NCBI GenBank assembly: GCA_045539475.1
Contig: JAZQFJ010000034.1
Coordinates: forward strand, 1-64,000
From: SIG480 sp045539475
GTDB taxonomy: Bacteria; Bacillota; Clostridia; Oscillospirales; JAAYXM01
Length of the DNA stretch: 64,000 bases
Reading direction: 5' to 3'
Positions 41,491 to 50,771 of the stretch are shown one piece after another. A program made the translations under genes and the position numbers. The notes under the pieces were generated by a model. It ran no database searches. It was given only the letters and a program-made list of their open reading frames with translations, and was not told the origin of the DNA. Position 1 is the first letter of the stretch, and each line of letters opens with the position of its first letter.

Positions 41491-44400
41491 ATGGTATACA
41501 GAGTATACGTAGAGAAGAAAAAAGAGCTTGCTAATGAGGCGCGTGCACTTCTTTCCGATGCAAGAACGCTTCTCGGTATAAAAAGTCTTACAGATGTTCG
41601 CGTTATAAACCGTTATGATGCGGAAAATATATCGGAGGAGCTTTTTAACTATGCAAAGCAGACTGTTTTCTCAGAACCGCAGCTTGATATAGTTTCTGAA
41701 GATATTAATGTTTGCTCTTGCGATGCATCTGTTTTCGCAGTTGAACCGCTTCCGGGGCAGTTTGACCAGCGTGCTGATTCTGCGGCACAGTGCATTCAGA
41801 TAATCTCGCAGGGAGATCGCCCGCTTATTCGTACAGCAAAGCTTTATGCTTTATACGGCAATCTTACGGATTCAGATGTTGCAGAGATTAAAAAATATGT
41901 AATCAACCCCGTTGAATCAAGAGAGGCGGAGCTTGCAAAGCCTGAAACTCTAAAGGTTGAATATGATATTCCCACAGAAGTAAAAACTCTCGATGGCTTT
42001 ATTGAGCTTGACAGAGCGGGGCTTGAAGCTTTCGTTTCCGAATACGGTCTTGCAATGGATGCAGACGATATTGAGTTCTGTCAGAACTACTTTAAAACAG
42101 AAGGCAGAAATCCGACCATTACGGAAATCCGTATGATAGATACATATTGGTCTGACCATTGCCGTCATACAACCTTCCTCACAACCATTGACAGTGTCAA
42201 GTTTGAGGATGCGCTTTTGCAGAAGACATATGATGAGTATATGGATACGCGCCGCGCTCTCGGCAGAACAAAGCCTATATGCCTTATGGATCTTGCGACA
42301 ATCGCCGTAAAGCATCTTCGTGCAAACGGAAAGCTCGACAAACTTGATGAGTCAGAAGAGATCAATGCTTGTACGGTTAAAATCGAGGTTGAGGTTGATG
42401 GCGAAAAAGAGCCGTGGCTTCTCCTCTTCAAAAACGAAACCCACAACCATCCGACGGAAATTGAGCCGTTCGGCGGTGCGGCAACCTGTATCGGAGGTGC
42501 CATTCGTGACCCGCTTTCCGGTCGCTCGTATGTATACGGCGCTATGCGCGTAACGGGTGCGGCTGATCCGCTGAAGCCTGTAAGCGAAACGATAAAGGGT
42601 AAGCTTCCTCAGCGTAAGATTGTAACAACTGCTGCTGCAGGATATTCTTCTTACGGTAACCAGATTGGTCTTGCAACAGGTATCGTTGATGAAATCTTCC
42701 ACGATGGCTATGCTGCAAAGCGTATGGAAATCGGTGCGGTTATTGCGGCAGCTCCGCAGAAGAATGTACGTCGTGAGCGCCCGGAGGCGGGGGATATCGT
42801 CATTCTTCTCGGCGGAAGCACAGGGCGTGACGGTTGCGGCGGCGCAACAGGTTCTTCAAAATCTCACACAGCAGAGTCTCTTGAAACCTGCGGTGCAGAG
42901 GTGCAGAAGGGTAATGCGCCAGAAGAGAGAAAGCTCCAGCGTCTTTTCAGAAACGAAGAAGCAAGCCGGATGATCAAGCGTTGTAATGACTTTGGTGCAG
43001 GCGGTGTTTCCGTTGCAATCGGTGAGCTTGCCGACGGTTTGGAGATTAACCTCAATGCAGTTCCGAAGAAATACGATGGACTTGACGGCACAGAGCTTGC
43101 AATAAGCGAGTCTCAGGAGCGTATGGCAGTTGTTGTTGAGGCAAAGGATGTTGATGCATTCCTTGCGCTTGCAGATAAAGAAAATCTTCAGGCTTGCCCG
43201 GTTGCCGTTGTTACGGAGCTTCCGCGCCTTGTAATGCATTGGAACGGCAAGAAGATAGTTGATATAAGCCGTGAATTCTTAAATTCCAACGGCGCAGAAA
43301 AGCATATCGACGTTTCTGTTGCAAAGCCTGCTCTTTCCGACAAGAAGATTTCCGGTTCATTTACGGATAATTATAAGAAGATAGCAGCTGATCTTAACAT
43401 CTGCTCAAAGCGCGGTCTTTCCGAGCGCTTTGACTCTACTATCGGCGCAGGCACGGTTCTTATGCCGTTTGGCGGAAAGAATCAGCTCACTCCCATTCAG
43501 GCAATGGTGCAGAAGATTTCCGTTGAAAAGAAGCATACGGATGATTGCTCATTTATGTCTTGGGGCTATAATCCCTTCCTCACAGAGCAGAGCCCGTATC
43601 ACGGCGCATATATGGCTGTTGTAGAGTCTGTATGTAAGCTCATTGCAACAGGCGCAGACTTTAATGATGTTTATCTCACATTCCAGGAATATTTTGAAAA
43701 ACTTGGCCGTGATGCAAAACGCTGGGGCAAGCCGCTTGCGGCTCTTCTTGGAGCGTTTAAGGCACAGAAGGAGCTCTCTATCGGCGCAATCGGCGGTAAG
43801 GACTCTATGAGCGGTTCGTTTGAGAATCTTGATGTTCCGCCCACGCTTGTTTCCTTTGCGGTAACTACGGGTAAGGTATCGGACGTTGTTTCTCCGGAGT
43901 TTAAGAAAGCAGGAAACAAAGTTTTCCTTATCACTCCTGAGTTTGATGAAAATAATCTCCCGAAGACTGAATCACTTCTCAAAGTATTTGATACCGTAAC
44001 TGCTCTTATGAGAAGCGGAAAGATTGTTGCCGCTTACACTCCGGGTATCGGAGGAATTGCAGAAGCAGTTATGAAGATGGCATTCGGTAACGGTCTTGGT
44101 GTTGATTTTGCAGCAGATGTAACCGTAGAAAAGCTCTTTGACTATAGCTACGCTTCGTTTGTTGTAGAAGCCATCGAGGATATCCCGGGTGCAACATTAA
44201 TCGGTACTGTAACCGATAAGAATGCACTTTCTCTCGGAGGGGAGAGCGTCTGCCTTACAGAGCTTCTCGGAGTATACGAAGATAAGCTTGAAAGTGTTTA
44301 CAGCTGCAACATTCCCGATAGCAAAACACCTATGCAGAACTTTGAATATAAGGCTTCCGAGTGGAAAGCACCGGCAGTAAAGTGCGCAAAGCCGAAGGTT

Positions 44401-45186
44401 CTTATTCCGGCATTCCCGGGAACAAACTGTGAGTTTGACTCCGCAAAGGCTATGCGCGATGCGGGGGCTGAGCCTGAGATTATCGTTATCAGAAACCTCA
44501 CCTCCGACGGCATTCGCGAGAGCGTTGAAAAGTTCGCAAATGAGCTTAAAACTGCACAGATGATATTCATTCCGGGCGGATTTTCCGGCGGTGACGAGCC
44601 TGACGGAAGCGGTAAGTTCATAACTGCGTTCTTCCGCAATGCGGCAATAAAGGAAGGCGTACACGACCTTCTTGACAACCGTGACGGTCTTATGTGCGGT
44701 ATCTGTAACGGCTTCCAGGCTCTTATAAAGCTCGGTCTTGTTCCGTACGGTAAGATCATTGATACAGATGAGAACTGCCCGACTCTTACATTCAACACAA
44801 TAGCTCGTCACCAGTCGAGAATTGTAAGAACAAGAGTTGCATCGAACAAGTCACCGTGGCTTGCGCTCACAAATGTCGGGGATGTATATACCGTTCCGAT
44901 TTCTCACGGCGAAGGTCGTTTCCTTGCAGACGAAGCTCTTATCAAGGAACTGGCAAAGAACGGTCAGATTGCAACTCAGTATGTTGACTTTGATGGCAAC
45001 GCAACAAGCGATGTTCACTTTAACCCCAACGATTCCATGTATGCTATCGAGGGTATCACGTCACCTGACGGCAGAGTGTTCGGTAAGATGGGACACAGTG
45101 AGCGTAAAGGCAGTGGGCTTTACAAAAACGTACCGGGTAATTATGATATCCGTATGTTCGAGTCTGCGGTAAAGTACTTTAAATAA
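41491..45186 (+). CDS. purL: single-chain phosphoribosylformylglycinamidine synthase
   Basis: The 1,231-residue protein is the long form of FGAM synthase, combining PurS-like (about 1-160), PurL synthetase (about 165-960) and PurQ glutaminase (about 965-1231) parts in one chain. Visible motifs include SDHCRHTTF, FKNETHNHPTEIEPFGGAATCIGG, the glutaminase start PKVLIPAFPGTNCEFD and nucleophile Cys1072 in CGICNGFQ, with a C-terminal MGHSERKG. It explains the absence of separate purS and purQ. Unlike PurF in this operon, its glutaminase looks intact. Confidence 0.94.
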   Translation: MVYRVYVEKKKELANEARALLSDARTLLGIKSLTDVRVINRYDAENISEELFNYAKQTVFSEPQLDIVSEDINVCSCDASVFAVEPLPGQFDQRADSAAQCIQIISQGDRPLIRTAKLYALYGNLTDSDVAEIKKYVINPVESREAELAKPETLKVEYDIPTEVKTLDGFIELDRAGLEAFVSEYGLAMDADDIEFCQNYFKTEGRNPTITEIRMIDTYWSDHCRHTTFLTTIDSVKFEDALLQKTYDEYMDTRRALGRTKPICLMDLATIAVKHLRANGKLDKLDESEEINACTVKIEVEVDGEKEPWLLLFKNETHNHPTEIEPFGGAATCIGGAIRDPLSGRSYVYGAMRVTGAADPLKPVSETIKGKLPQRKIVTTAAAGYSSYGNQIGLATGIVDEIFHDGYAAKRMEIGAVIAAAPQKNVRRERPEAGDIVILLGGSTGRDGCGGATGSSKSHTAESLETCGAEVQKGNAPEERKLQRLFRNEEASRMIKRCNDFGAGGVSVAIGELADGLEINLNAVPKKYDGLDGTELAISESQERMAVVVEAKDVDAFLALADKENLQACPVAVVTELPRLVMHWNGKKIVDISREFLNSNGAEKHIDVSVAKPALSDKKISGSFTDNYKKIAADLNICSKRGLSERFDSTIGAGTVLMPFGGKNQLTPIQAMVQKISVEKKHTDDCSFMSWGYNPFLTEQSPYHGAYMAVVESVCKLIATGADFNDVYLTFQEYFEKLGRDAKRWGKPLAALLGAFKAQKELSIGAIGGKDSMSGSFENLDVPPTLVSFAVTTGKVSDVVSPEFKKAGNKVFLITPEFDENNLPKTESLLKVFDTVTALMRSGKIVAAYTPGIGGIAEAVMKMAFGNGLGVDFAADVTVEKLFDYSYASFVVEAIEDIPGATLIGTVTDKNALSLGGESVCLTELLGVYEDKLESVYSCNIPDSKTPMQNFEYKASEWKAPAVKCAKPKVLIPAFPGTNCEFDSAKAMRDAGAEPEIIVIRNLTSDGIRESVEKFANELKTAQMIFIPGGFSGGDEPDGSGKFITAFFRNAAIKEGVHDLLDNRDGLMCGICNGFQALIKLGLVPYGKIIDTDENCPTLTFNTIARHQSRIVRTRVASNKSPWLALTNVGDVYTVPISHGEGRFLADEALIKELAKNGQIATQYVDFDGNATSDVHFNPNDSMYAIEGITSPDGRVFGKMGHSERKGSGLYKNVPGNYDIRMFESAVKYFK

Positions 45187-45206
45187 GCCTTTTGGAGGAA
45201 TGACAA

Positions 45207-46883
45207 ATGGCATTCAAATCAGACATTGAAATAGCCCAGAGCTGCGAAATGCGTCCTATAGGCGAAATTGCGGCAAAGGCTCACGTGGATGAAAAATATA
45301 TTGAGCAGTACGGCAGATATAAAGCGAAAATCGACCTCGCGCTTCTTAATGAAACGAAGCGTGAGGACGGTAGACTTGTTCTTGTAACGGCAATAACGCC
45401 TACTCCTGCAGGCGAGGGAAAGACCACCACAACGATCGGCCTGGCTGATGGTCTTGCAAGAATCGGTAAGGATGTCACCGTTGCGCTCCGTGAACCGTCT
45501 CTCGGTCCCGTTTTCGGTCTCAAGGGCGGCGCGGCAGGTGGCGGATACGCTCAGGTTGTTCCCATGGAAGATATAAACCTTCACTTTACGGGAGACTTCC
45601 ACGCAATAGGTGCGGCAAATAACCTTCTTGCCGCGATGCTTGATAACCATATTCATCAGGGCAACGCTCTCGGAATTGATCCGAATAAGATTACATGGCG
45701 TCGTTGCGTAGATATGAACGACCGGGAACTTCGCAACATCGCAATCGGTCTTGGTGGCGCGAAAAACGGAGTAACCCGCGAGGATGGCTTTGATATAACC
45801 GTTGCAAGTGAAATTATGGCAGTTCTGTGCCTTGCAAGCTCTGTTTCAGACCTTAAGGCACGTCTGGCAAGAATTATTGTCGGTTATACTTATGACGGAA
45901 AGCCCGTAACTTGCGGTGAGATAAACGCACACGGTGCCATGACAGCTCTTTTAAAGGATGCGCTCAAGCCAAATCTTGTGCAAACTCTTGAAGGTACACC
46001 TGCGTTTGTCCACGGTGGACCGTTTGCGAATATTGCTCATGGCTGTAACTCTGTTATGGCGACGAAAATGGCTCTCAAAATGGGTGATTACACCGTTACG
46101 GAAGCAGGTTTCGGTGCAGATCTCGGCGCGGAAAAATTCCTCGACATCAAGTGCCGTGTGGCAGGGCTCACTCCGAGTGCGGTAGTTGTTGTCGCAACTG
46201 TCCGTGCGCTCAAGATGCATGGCGGAAGAGCGAAAACAGAGCTTGCAAATGAAGACATTCCGGCATTGGAAAAGGGAATTCCGAATCTTCTTCGCCACGT
46301 CTCGAATATAAAGAATGTCTATAAGCTTCCTTGTGTCGTTGCGGTTAACCGTTTTCCGACCGATACGGATGCTGAGATTGATTTTATAATAAAGAAGTGT
46401 CGTGAGCTTGGCGTAAATACCGTCCTTTCTACGGTTTGGGCGGATGGCGGCAAGGGCGGTGAAGAGCTCGCACGCGAGGTTGTTCGCCTCTGTGAAGAAG
46501 AAAAGGGCGACTTCACCTTCAGTTATGATACGGAATCTTCAATTGAAGAAAAAATCGAGGCAATAGTTAAGAAAGTCTATGGCGGAGACGGAATATCTGT
46601 TCTTCCTGCGGCAAAGAAACAGATTGATGAGCTTGAAAAACTCGGTCTCGATAAGCTGCCGGTTTGCGTTGCAAAAACCCAGTACAGCTTCTCGGATGAC
46701 CCGACAAAGCTCGGTGCGCCGGAAGGCTTCACGGTAACGGTCAGAAATGTTAAGGTTTCCGCCGGCGCAGGATTTATAGTAGTCCTCACCGGAGATATAA
46801 TGACAATGCCGGGGCTTCCTAAAGTGCCTGCTGCAGAGCGTATTGACGTAGACGCAGACGGCAAAATAACCGGATTATTTTAA
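45207..46883 (+). CDS. fhs: formate-tetrahydrofolate ligase
   Basis: The 558-residue enzyme makes 10-formyl-THF from formate, THF and ATP. It carries the nucleotide-binding TPTPAGEGKTTTTIGL loop (about 64-79), REPSLGPVFGLKGGAAGGG, the DFHAIGAANNLL and EAGFGADLGAEKF signatures and the C-terminal GDIMTMPGLPK. It is 20 bases behind purL, with TTTGGAGGAA as ribosome site, and is the last gene of the ZTP-riboswitch operon. Placing a 10-formyl-THF supply gene here matches the known regulon of that riboswitch. Confidence 0.96.
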   Translation: MAFKSDIEIAQSCEMRPIGEIAAKAHVDEKYIEQYGRYKAKIDLALLNETKREDGRLVLVTAITPTPAGEGKTTTTIGLADGLARIGKDVTVALREPSLGPVFGLKGGAAGGGYAQVVPMEDINLHFTGDFHAIGAANNLLAAMLDNHIHQGNALGIDPNKITWRRCVDMNDRELRNIAIGLGGAKNGVTREDGFDITVASEIMAVLCLASSVSDLKARLARIIVGYTYDGKPVTCGEINAHGAMTALLKDALKPNLVQTLEGTPAFVHGGPFANIAHGCNSVMATKMALKMGDYTVTEAGFGADLGAEKFLDIKCRVAGLTPSAVVVVATVRALKMHGGRAKTELANEDIPALEKGIPNLLRHVSNIKNVYKLPCVVAVNRFPTDTDAEIDFIIKKCRELGVNTVLSTVWADGGKGGEELAREVVRLCEEEKGDFTFSYDTESSIEEKIEAIVKKVYGGDGISVLPAAKKQIDELEKLGLDKLPVCVAKTQYSFSDDPTKLGAPEGFTVTVRNVKVSAGAGFIVVLTGDIMTMPGLPKVPAAERIDVDADGKITGLF

Positions 46884-46906
46884 AACTGAAAAAAGTGTTT
46901 GTAAAA

Positions 46907-46954
46907 AGCATCCGTGATGTGTGGTTTTCATACATCACGGATGCTGCTTATTTT
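46907..46954. terminator. bidirectional terminator after the purine operon
   Basis: The 14-bp perfect stem AGCATCCGTGATGT/ACATCACGGATGCT has a short A run on the left and TTATTTT on the right. It serves both the purine operon and the converging minus-strand epimerase gene. Confidence 0.8.
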
Positions 46955-46977
46955 AAATGTTTAAGCTTTGCTGTTAC

Positions 46978-47859
46978 TTATTTGTTCGTCGGGAATGTTA
47001 TGGTATGTGTAAGGGTTTCCTGCTCATAGGGTTTCAGAGTTCTTATGCGATATTTTTGAGATAAGTCGCACGGAGTGTATTCGTCAAAATCCCATGTACC
47101 ACACCATGGCTCTATGCAGATATACTCTGCTCTTGCCCCTTTTCTTGTCCAACAGACAAGTGTGTCAAATCCTGGAAAAGAAATATGAATTTCATCACTG
47201 GTTCTGTCGTCGCGAAGCGCAATACCTTGGGATTTAAAATCAAGGAAATCCAACTCGTTATCAGCGAAAAAATCATAATCAAGTTTTATTTCGCGTTCAT
47301 TTTTTAAATAAGGAACAAGCTTTTTGCAAATATGTCCGCATTCATCTCTAAACTGTGCGTAGCGTTCTATTGTTTCCGGTTCATCAAAAACGAGCGTATA
47401 GTTATCAATACCGCCGGGGCAGGCGTAACCTTCGTGAGAACCTGCAGAGTAATACATATTTTTTTTTGACTTATTTTTTGTTATGTATTCTTGACAAAGC
47501 TTATTGCCGTCCAGTGTGAAACGTATTCTGAACTCGAAATCAAACGGATACTGACTTAATGTGTAGCTGTTTGATTTTAAAAGCATTGTTATGCTACACG
47601 CGGTTTGGCTTTCAACTTCAAATTCGCATTTGGAAGCAAATCCATGGGCTTCCATATAATATTCTTTTCCATCAAGTGTGTATTTGTTATCCTTCAATGT
47701 GCTGACTATTGGAAACAGTACAGGGGCATGCTCTGACCATTCCGGACCGCCTTGCCAGAGAAACTCCTTGCCGGATTTGTGTTTAATTGAAGTAAGCTCT
47801 GCTCCGTATGTATTTATCAATACCGTGAGCTTATTGTTTTTTATTGAGAGCATCGGCAT
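46978..47859 (-). CDS. aldose 1-epimerase-family protein
   Basis: This 293-residue galactose-mutarotase-like beta-sandwich protein has the family features LTSIKHKSGKEFLWQGG near the N-terminus, MEAHGFASKCEFEVE with the conserved His, SAGSHEGYACPGG with a second His and a C-terminal CIEPWCGTWD. It interconverts anomers of an aldose or aldose phosphate in the cytoplasm. It is the last gene of a minus-strand operon with an isomerase and an amidase under the putative GntR operator at 49747. Confidence 0.85.
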   Translation of the reverse strand: MPMLSIKNNKLTVLINTYGAELTSIKHKSGKEFLWQGGPEWSEHAPVLFPIVSTLKDNKYTLDGKEYYMEAHGFASKCEFEVESQTACSITMLLKSNSYTLSQYPFDFEFRIRFTLDGNKLCQEYITKNKSKKNMYYSAGSHEGYACPGGIDNYTLVFDEPETIERYAQFRDECGHICKKLVPYLKNEREIKLDYDFFADNELDFLDFKSQGIALRDDRTSDEIHISFPGFDTLVCWTRKGARAEYICIEPWCGTWDFDEYTPCDLSQKYRIRTLKPYEQETLTHTITFPTNK

Positions 47860-47932
47860 GGTGGTTTTTCCTCTTTTGTTCGGATGGTTGTATGTTTAGA
47901 AAGCTATACTTTATAATTGTTATTATTTTTGT

Positions 47933-48730
47933 TTACTTCGTATCAGGGAAGTGCTTTGTTACATTCTCAAAACTACGTTTCAGGCAATCAAATTCGTTTT
48001 CGTTATAACAGCGATCTTGTTCGACAAGCATATATTCACAACCTGCTTCGGAAAGAACGTTTATATATGAATCATAATCAAGTTTTCCTTCATAGATTGG
48101 GCGGAGATATACGCGCTCTTCCTCAATTCCTGCCGGGATTTCATCAAGATAATCTTTCAAATGAATGCGCGAAAGTCTGCCGCTGAGCTTCTTGATGAGA
48201 GTAACGACATCAACACCCGCCCACGCAGCCCAACCGAGGTCGAGTGTAAAGTCTATGGAATCCTCCGGGAAATCCTCAAGAATGCGATCTATAACGCTTG
48301 TTTTTGCAAATGCACCCTGAAATTCCTGATAATGATTATGAAAATGAAGCTTTGCACCAAGGTCACGAATCTGTTTCGCTATCGGTACAAATTTTTCACG
48401 GAATGGCTCATATCTGTCCTCAAAGCCTTGTTCTCCGTCGGTTGCGGGCATGCCGCCGATTCCTATATTTCGGCAATCGAATATCGCATGTTTTTTTACT
48501 ATCTGCTCAATGTCTCCATTGATAAGGCTTTTTGGCGGAATATGAGTGAGAACACATTTTAGATTGTTTTTTAAAAGCTCATCGCGAAGCCACTCCGGCT
48601 CATAAGGACATGTACCGGAAACCTGAACGGATTTATATCCAATATCTGCTACTTTTTTTAGCGTTTTTGAAAAATCCTCAAGATTTGTTGTGTGATTATG
48701 TACTGTGTAAAGCTGTGCTCCGATTTGCAT
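47933..48730 (-). CDS. sugar isomerase/epimerase, xylose-isomerase-like TIM barrel
   Basis: The 265-residue protein belongs to the AP-endonuclease/xylose-isomerase-like barrel family. Likely metal ligands lie in LHFHNHYQEF, FTLDLGWAAWAGVD, IHLKDYL and YMLVEQDRC, giving the usual Glu/Asp/His/Glu pattern in part. Relatives isomerise or epimerise sugars, keto-sugars or inosose. It sits between the amidase and epimerase genes of the minus-strand operon. The substrate is unknown, but the partner genes suggest a sugar or uronate derivative. Confidence 0.83.
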   Translation of the reverse strand: MQIGAQLYTVHNHTTNLEDFSKTLKKVADIGYKSVQVSGTCPYEPEWLRDELLKNNLKCVLTHIPPKSLINGDIEQIVKKHAIFDCRNIGIGGMPATDGEQGFEDRYEPFREKFVPIAKQIRDLGAKLHFHNHYQEFQGAFAKTSVIDRILEDFPEDSIDFTLDLGWAAWAGVDVVTLIKKLSGRLSRIHLKDYLDEIPAGIEEERVYLRPIYEGKLDYDSYINVLSEAGCEYMLVEQDRCYNENEFDCLKRSFENVTKHFPDTK

Positions 48731-48764
48731 TGTTTATACCTCCCGTAAAATTTAAGTTTAATCG

Positions 48765-49715
48765 TTATTTTTCCATTCTTCCTTCTGTGTACCGTGCGGC
48801 TCTTGCACGCTCCATATAGTTATCTAAAAGCTCAATCTCAAATTCTTTTATCATATCCATGGCGGATATGCCGTCAAGTTCACTTGTGATAAGTACCGAG
48901 CCGAGATATCCGGGATCGTATATCGTTACGCCTTTTCCGTATTTTTTCTTCAAATGCTCGAACTTTTCTGCGTTATAGTCGATGTGCGCAACGGCGTAGT
49001 CGAGGTTTATCTTGTGAGTAATAAAGGGAAGATAGGTAGAACTTTTTGCTTCTTCATAGCCGAGTGGATTCCATATGTTGCAGGGGAGCCCTTGGACACC
49101 TACAGCACCGACGAAATATGAGCGGCAACTGTATGCCCAGTGCTGCTGTACGTGTCCGCCGTGGAACATAGAACAGAAAACAATAAGCTCAGGCTTTGAT
49201 TTTTTGTATTTTTCCAGAAGCTCGGGGAAGTTTAAATCAAAGCAGGTAACACCGGCAACGGTTCCGAAATCCATTTTAATAATAGGTGCATCTTTTCCGT
49301 ATAGAATACCGCTTTCTGTGTTTTCTTCGATAACAAGGTGGTTTTTGTTGTATACTCCACGGACTTCGCCCTCTCTGCCGATAAAAACAGTAGAGTTGCG
49401 GAGTGCTCCGTCTTCTGCGTGGAGAACAGCGGAATAGGCAATGTTCACGCTGTTTTGCCTCGCTTTTTCCTGCATTTTCTCAAGAATGGCGTTTCCGCGT
49501 GCTTTATAGTAATCCCTTTGTTGTGTGCGCGAAAGCCCTGCCGGGCGGTCACAGCATTCGTTCAATACTATGAAATCCGGTTCATCGTATAAAACCTTGT
49601 CTATCCACGAGTTGAGATGCTCCCACACACCAATTACCATATCCTCATATGATGTTTTTTTTGGAAATTCCATCGGTTTAAGACCAAGTGTGCCTACTTT
49701 TACATAACGTGCCAT
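48765..49715 (-). CDS. carbon-nitrogen hydrolase (nitrilase superfamily amidase)
   Basis: The 316-residue protein starts at MARYVKVG, 10 bases behind AGGAG; an ATG further upstream lacks a ribosome site. The Glu-Lys-Cys triad is visible as Glu in VLNECCDR, Lys in VYNKNHLV and Cys in GVTCFDLNFPE. Nitrilase-superfamily amidases split amides or carbamoyl groups. Here it heads an operon with a sugar isomerase and an epimerase, so deamidation or deacylation of a sugar derivative is a reasonable guess. A GntR-type operator overlaps its transcription start. Confidence 0.85.
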   Translation of the reverse strand: MARYVKVGTLGLKPMEFPKKTSYEDMVIGVWEHLNSWIDKVLYDEPDFIVLNECCDRPAGLSRTQQRDYYKARGNAILEKMQEKARQNSVNIAYSAVLHAEDGALRNSTVFIGREGEVRGVYNKNHLVIEENTESGILYGKDAPIIKMDFGTVAGVTCFDLNFPELLEKYKKSKPELIVFCSMFHGGHVQQHWAYSCRSYFVGAVGVQGLPCNIWNPLGYEEAKSSTYLPFITHKINLDYAVAHIDYNAEKFEHLKKKYGKGVTIYDPGYLGSVLITSELDGISAMDMIKEFEIELLDNYMERARAARYTEGRMEK

Positions 49716-49746
49716 TATATGAGTGCTCCTATGCATTGAAAATTTA

Positions 49747-49763
49747 ACTTTATCATACAAAGT
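49747..49763 (-). promoter_or_regulatory. putative GntR operator of the amidase operon
   Basis: On the minus strand this is ACTTTGTATGATAAAGT, differing from the palindrome at 50728 by one base. It begins 7 bases after the -10 box, where a repressor would block transcription. It fits the FadR-subfamily TnGTnnnACnA pattern apart from one position. Confidence 0.75.
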
Positions 49764-49770
49764 TTTCTGT

Positions 49771-49800
49771 ATTATACATCATTCTGACTTTGTCTGTCAA
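49771..49800 (-). promoter_or_regulatory. promoter of the amidase operon
   Basis: On the minus strand TTGACA (complement of 49795-49800) and TATAAT (complement of 49771-49776) are spaced by 18 bases. A half-operator (ACTTTGTC, plus strand near 49787) lies within the spacer. Confidence 0.75.
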
Positions 49801-49811
49801 TCCCTAAAATA

Positions 49812-49848
49812 AAAAAACGTCGGCAAAAATAATTACCGACGTTTTTTT
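49812..49848. terminator. terminator of the GntR gene
   Basis: AACGTCGG pairs with CCGACGTT, flanked by an A run and a T run of seven each. It follows the stop of the minus-strand GntR gene and could work in both directions. Confidence 0.85.
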
Positions 49849-49857
49849 ATTGGGGAT

Positions 49858-50571
49858 TTACTCTGATTCGTTGCTTAGCTTTGAGAAGTGTAGGAACATC
49901 GCTTCGTGGAACATATCGTAATCATGCAGTTTCAGCGCATCTAAAATTCTTGAATGGTTTTTAATCGTTCTGTTGATGTGGTGTGGCTTTGCTTTACATT
50001 CAATGTAACGGTCGTAGCCCCAGAAAAGATCTAAAATTGCAGATGCGAGCGGGTTGCCTGCGTGTTGGAACAGTATGCTGTGGAACATGGCGTCGGCACG
50101 GAGGAATGCAACGGAAAGCTTTGAGTTTTCTATATTTTTCTTTTCGTTGCGCATAACCTCAACTTGTGCCTCTAAAAGGGAGAGCTGTTGGTTGTCAATT
50201 GTGTCAAAAGCCTGCCTTATTAAACCCATTTCGAGGATTTTTCGCGTTTCACCGATGCATTTTGCGAGGTTTTCGTCGTCCTCCTGGTTAAGCTGCATCA
50301 TGAGCCCGGAAAAGCTCAGCTCTGAGCGCGGTTTGCATATCGTGATGCCTATTCCGGGGTGAGAGGTGATAACGCCGGTTATCTCGAGTGACTTTATCGC
50401 TTCACGAAGAACGCTTCGTCCAACGCCGAACATTTGCGTCATTTCGGCTTCTGTCGGAAGCTTGTCACCCGGGTTTAAATTATTGTCCTTTATGTAATTG
50501 CATATTTCGTCGTAAATTTTTATATAAAGCTTTTTTTGTCTTGTGGGTTTTTCTGTCTGATTGTTTTGCAT
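49858..50571 (-). CDS. GntR-family regulator, FadR subfamily (FCD domain)
   Basis: The 237-residue protein has an N-terminal winged helix (residues about 15-80; LPTEAEMTQMFGVGRSVLREAIKSLEITGVI) and a C-terminal all-helical FCD ligand domain with the expected acidic/His metal-site pattern (LRADAMFHSILFQHAGNP and a later HSRILDALKLHD). Ligands in this subfamily are often sugar acids. It lies between two divergently read operons, and matching palindromes at 50728 and 49747 overlap both transcription starts. It is therefore the likely repressor of both. Confidence 0.88.
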   Translation of the reverse strand: MQNNQTEKPTRQKKLYIKIYDEICNYIKDNNLNPGDKLPTEAEMTQMFGVGRSVLREAIKSLEITGVITSHPGIGITICKPRSELSFSGLMMQLNQEDDENLAKCIGETRKILEMGLIRQAFDTIDNQQLSLLEAQVEVMRNEKKNIENSKLSVAFLRADAMFHSILFQHAGNPLASAILDLFWGYDRYIECKAKPHHINRTIKNHSRILDALKLHDYDMFHEAMFLHFSKLSNESE

Positions 50572-50651
50572 TGATCGTTCTCCTGGTATTTTCTTTTTTA
50601 TATATGTAGTATTTTATACCACACTTCGGAAAAAGTCAAGAGAGGGTATAA

Positions 50652-50668
50652 ACTTTATAAGACAAAAT
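50652..50668 (+). promoter_or_regulatory. weaker GntR-type site upstream of the aldolase promoter
   Basis: ACTTTATAAGACAAAAT matches most positions of the 50728 palindrome. It lies about 23 bases upstream of the -35 box and could help loop formation or regulate the gntR gene itself. Confidence 0.4.
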
Positions 50669-50690
50669 GAAAAATTCCTGCAATTTCCTA

Positions 50691-50719
50691 TTGACAAGCA
50701 ACAGGTGGATGTGTATAAT
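50691..50719 (+). promoter_or_regulatory. consensus promoter of the second glycan operon
   Basis: TTGACA (50691-50696) and TATAAT (50714-50719) are perfect consensus boxes with 17-base spacing. Such a strong promoter needs a repressor, which fits the operator just downstream. Confidence 0.88.
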
Positions 50720-50727
50720 AAAAATAG

Positions 50728-50744
50728 ACTTTGTATGACAAAGT
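50728..50744 (+). promoter_or_regulatory. putative GntR operator of the second glycan operon
   Basis: ACTTTGTATGACAAAGT is a perfect palindrome with 7-base arms and a 3-base centre. It contains the FadR-subfamily consensus TnGTnnnACnA and starts 8 bases after the -10 box. Confidence 0.8.
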
Positions 50745-50771
50745 GTGAAACTTTTGGAAAGAGGTCATTAG

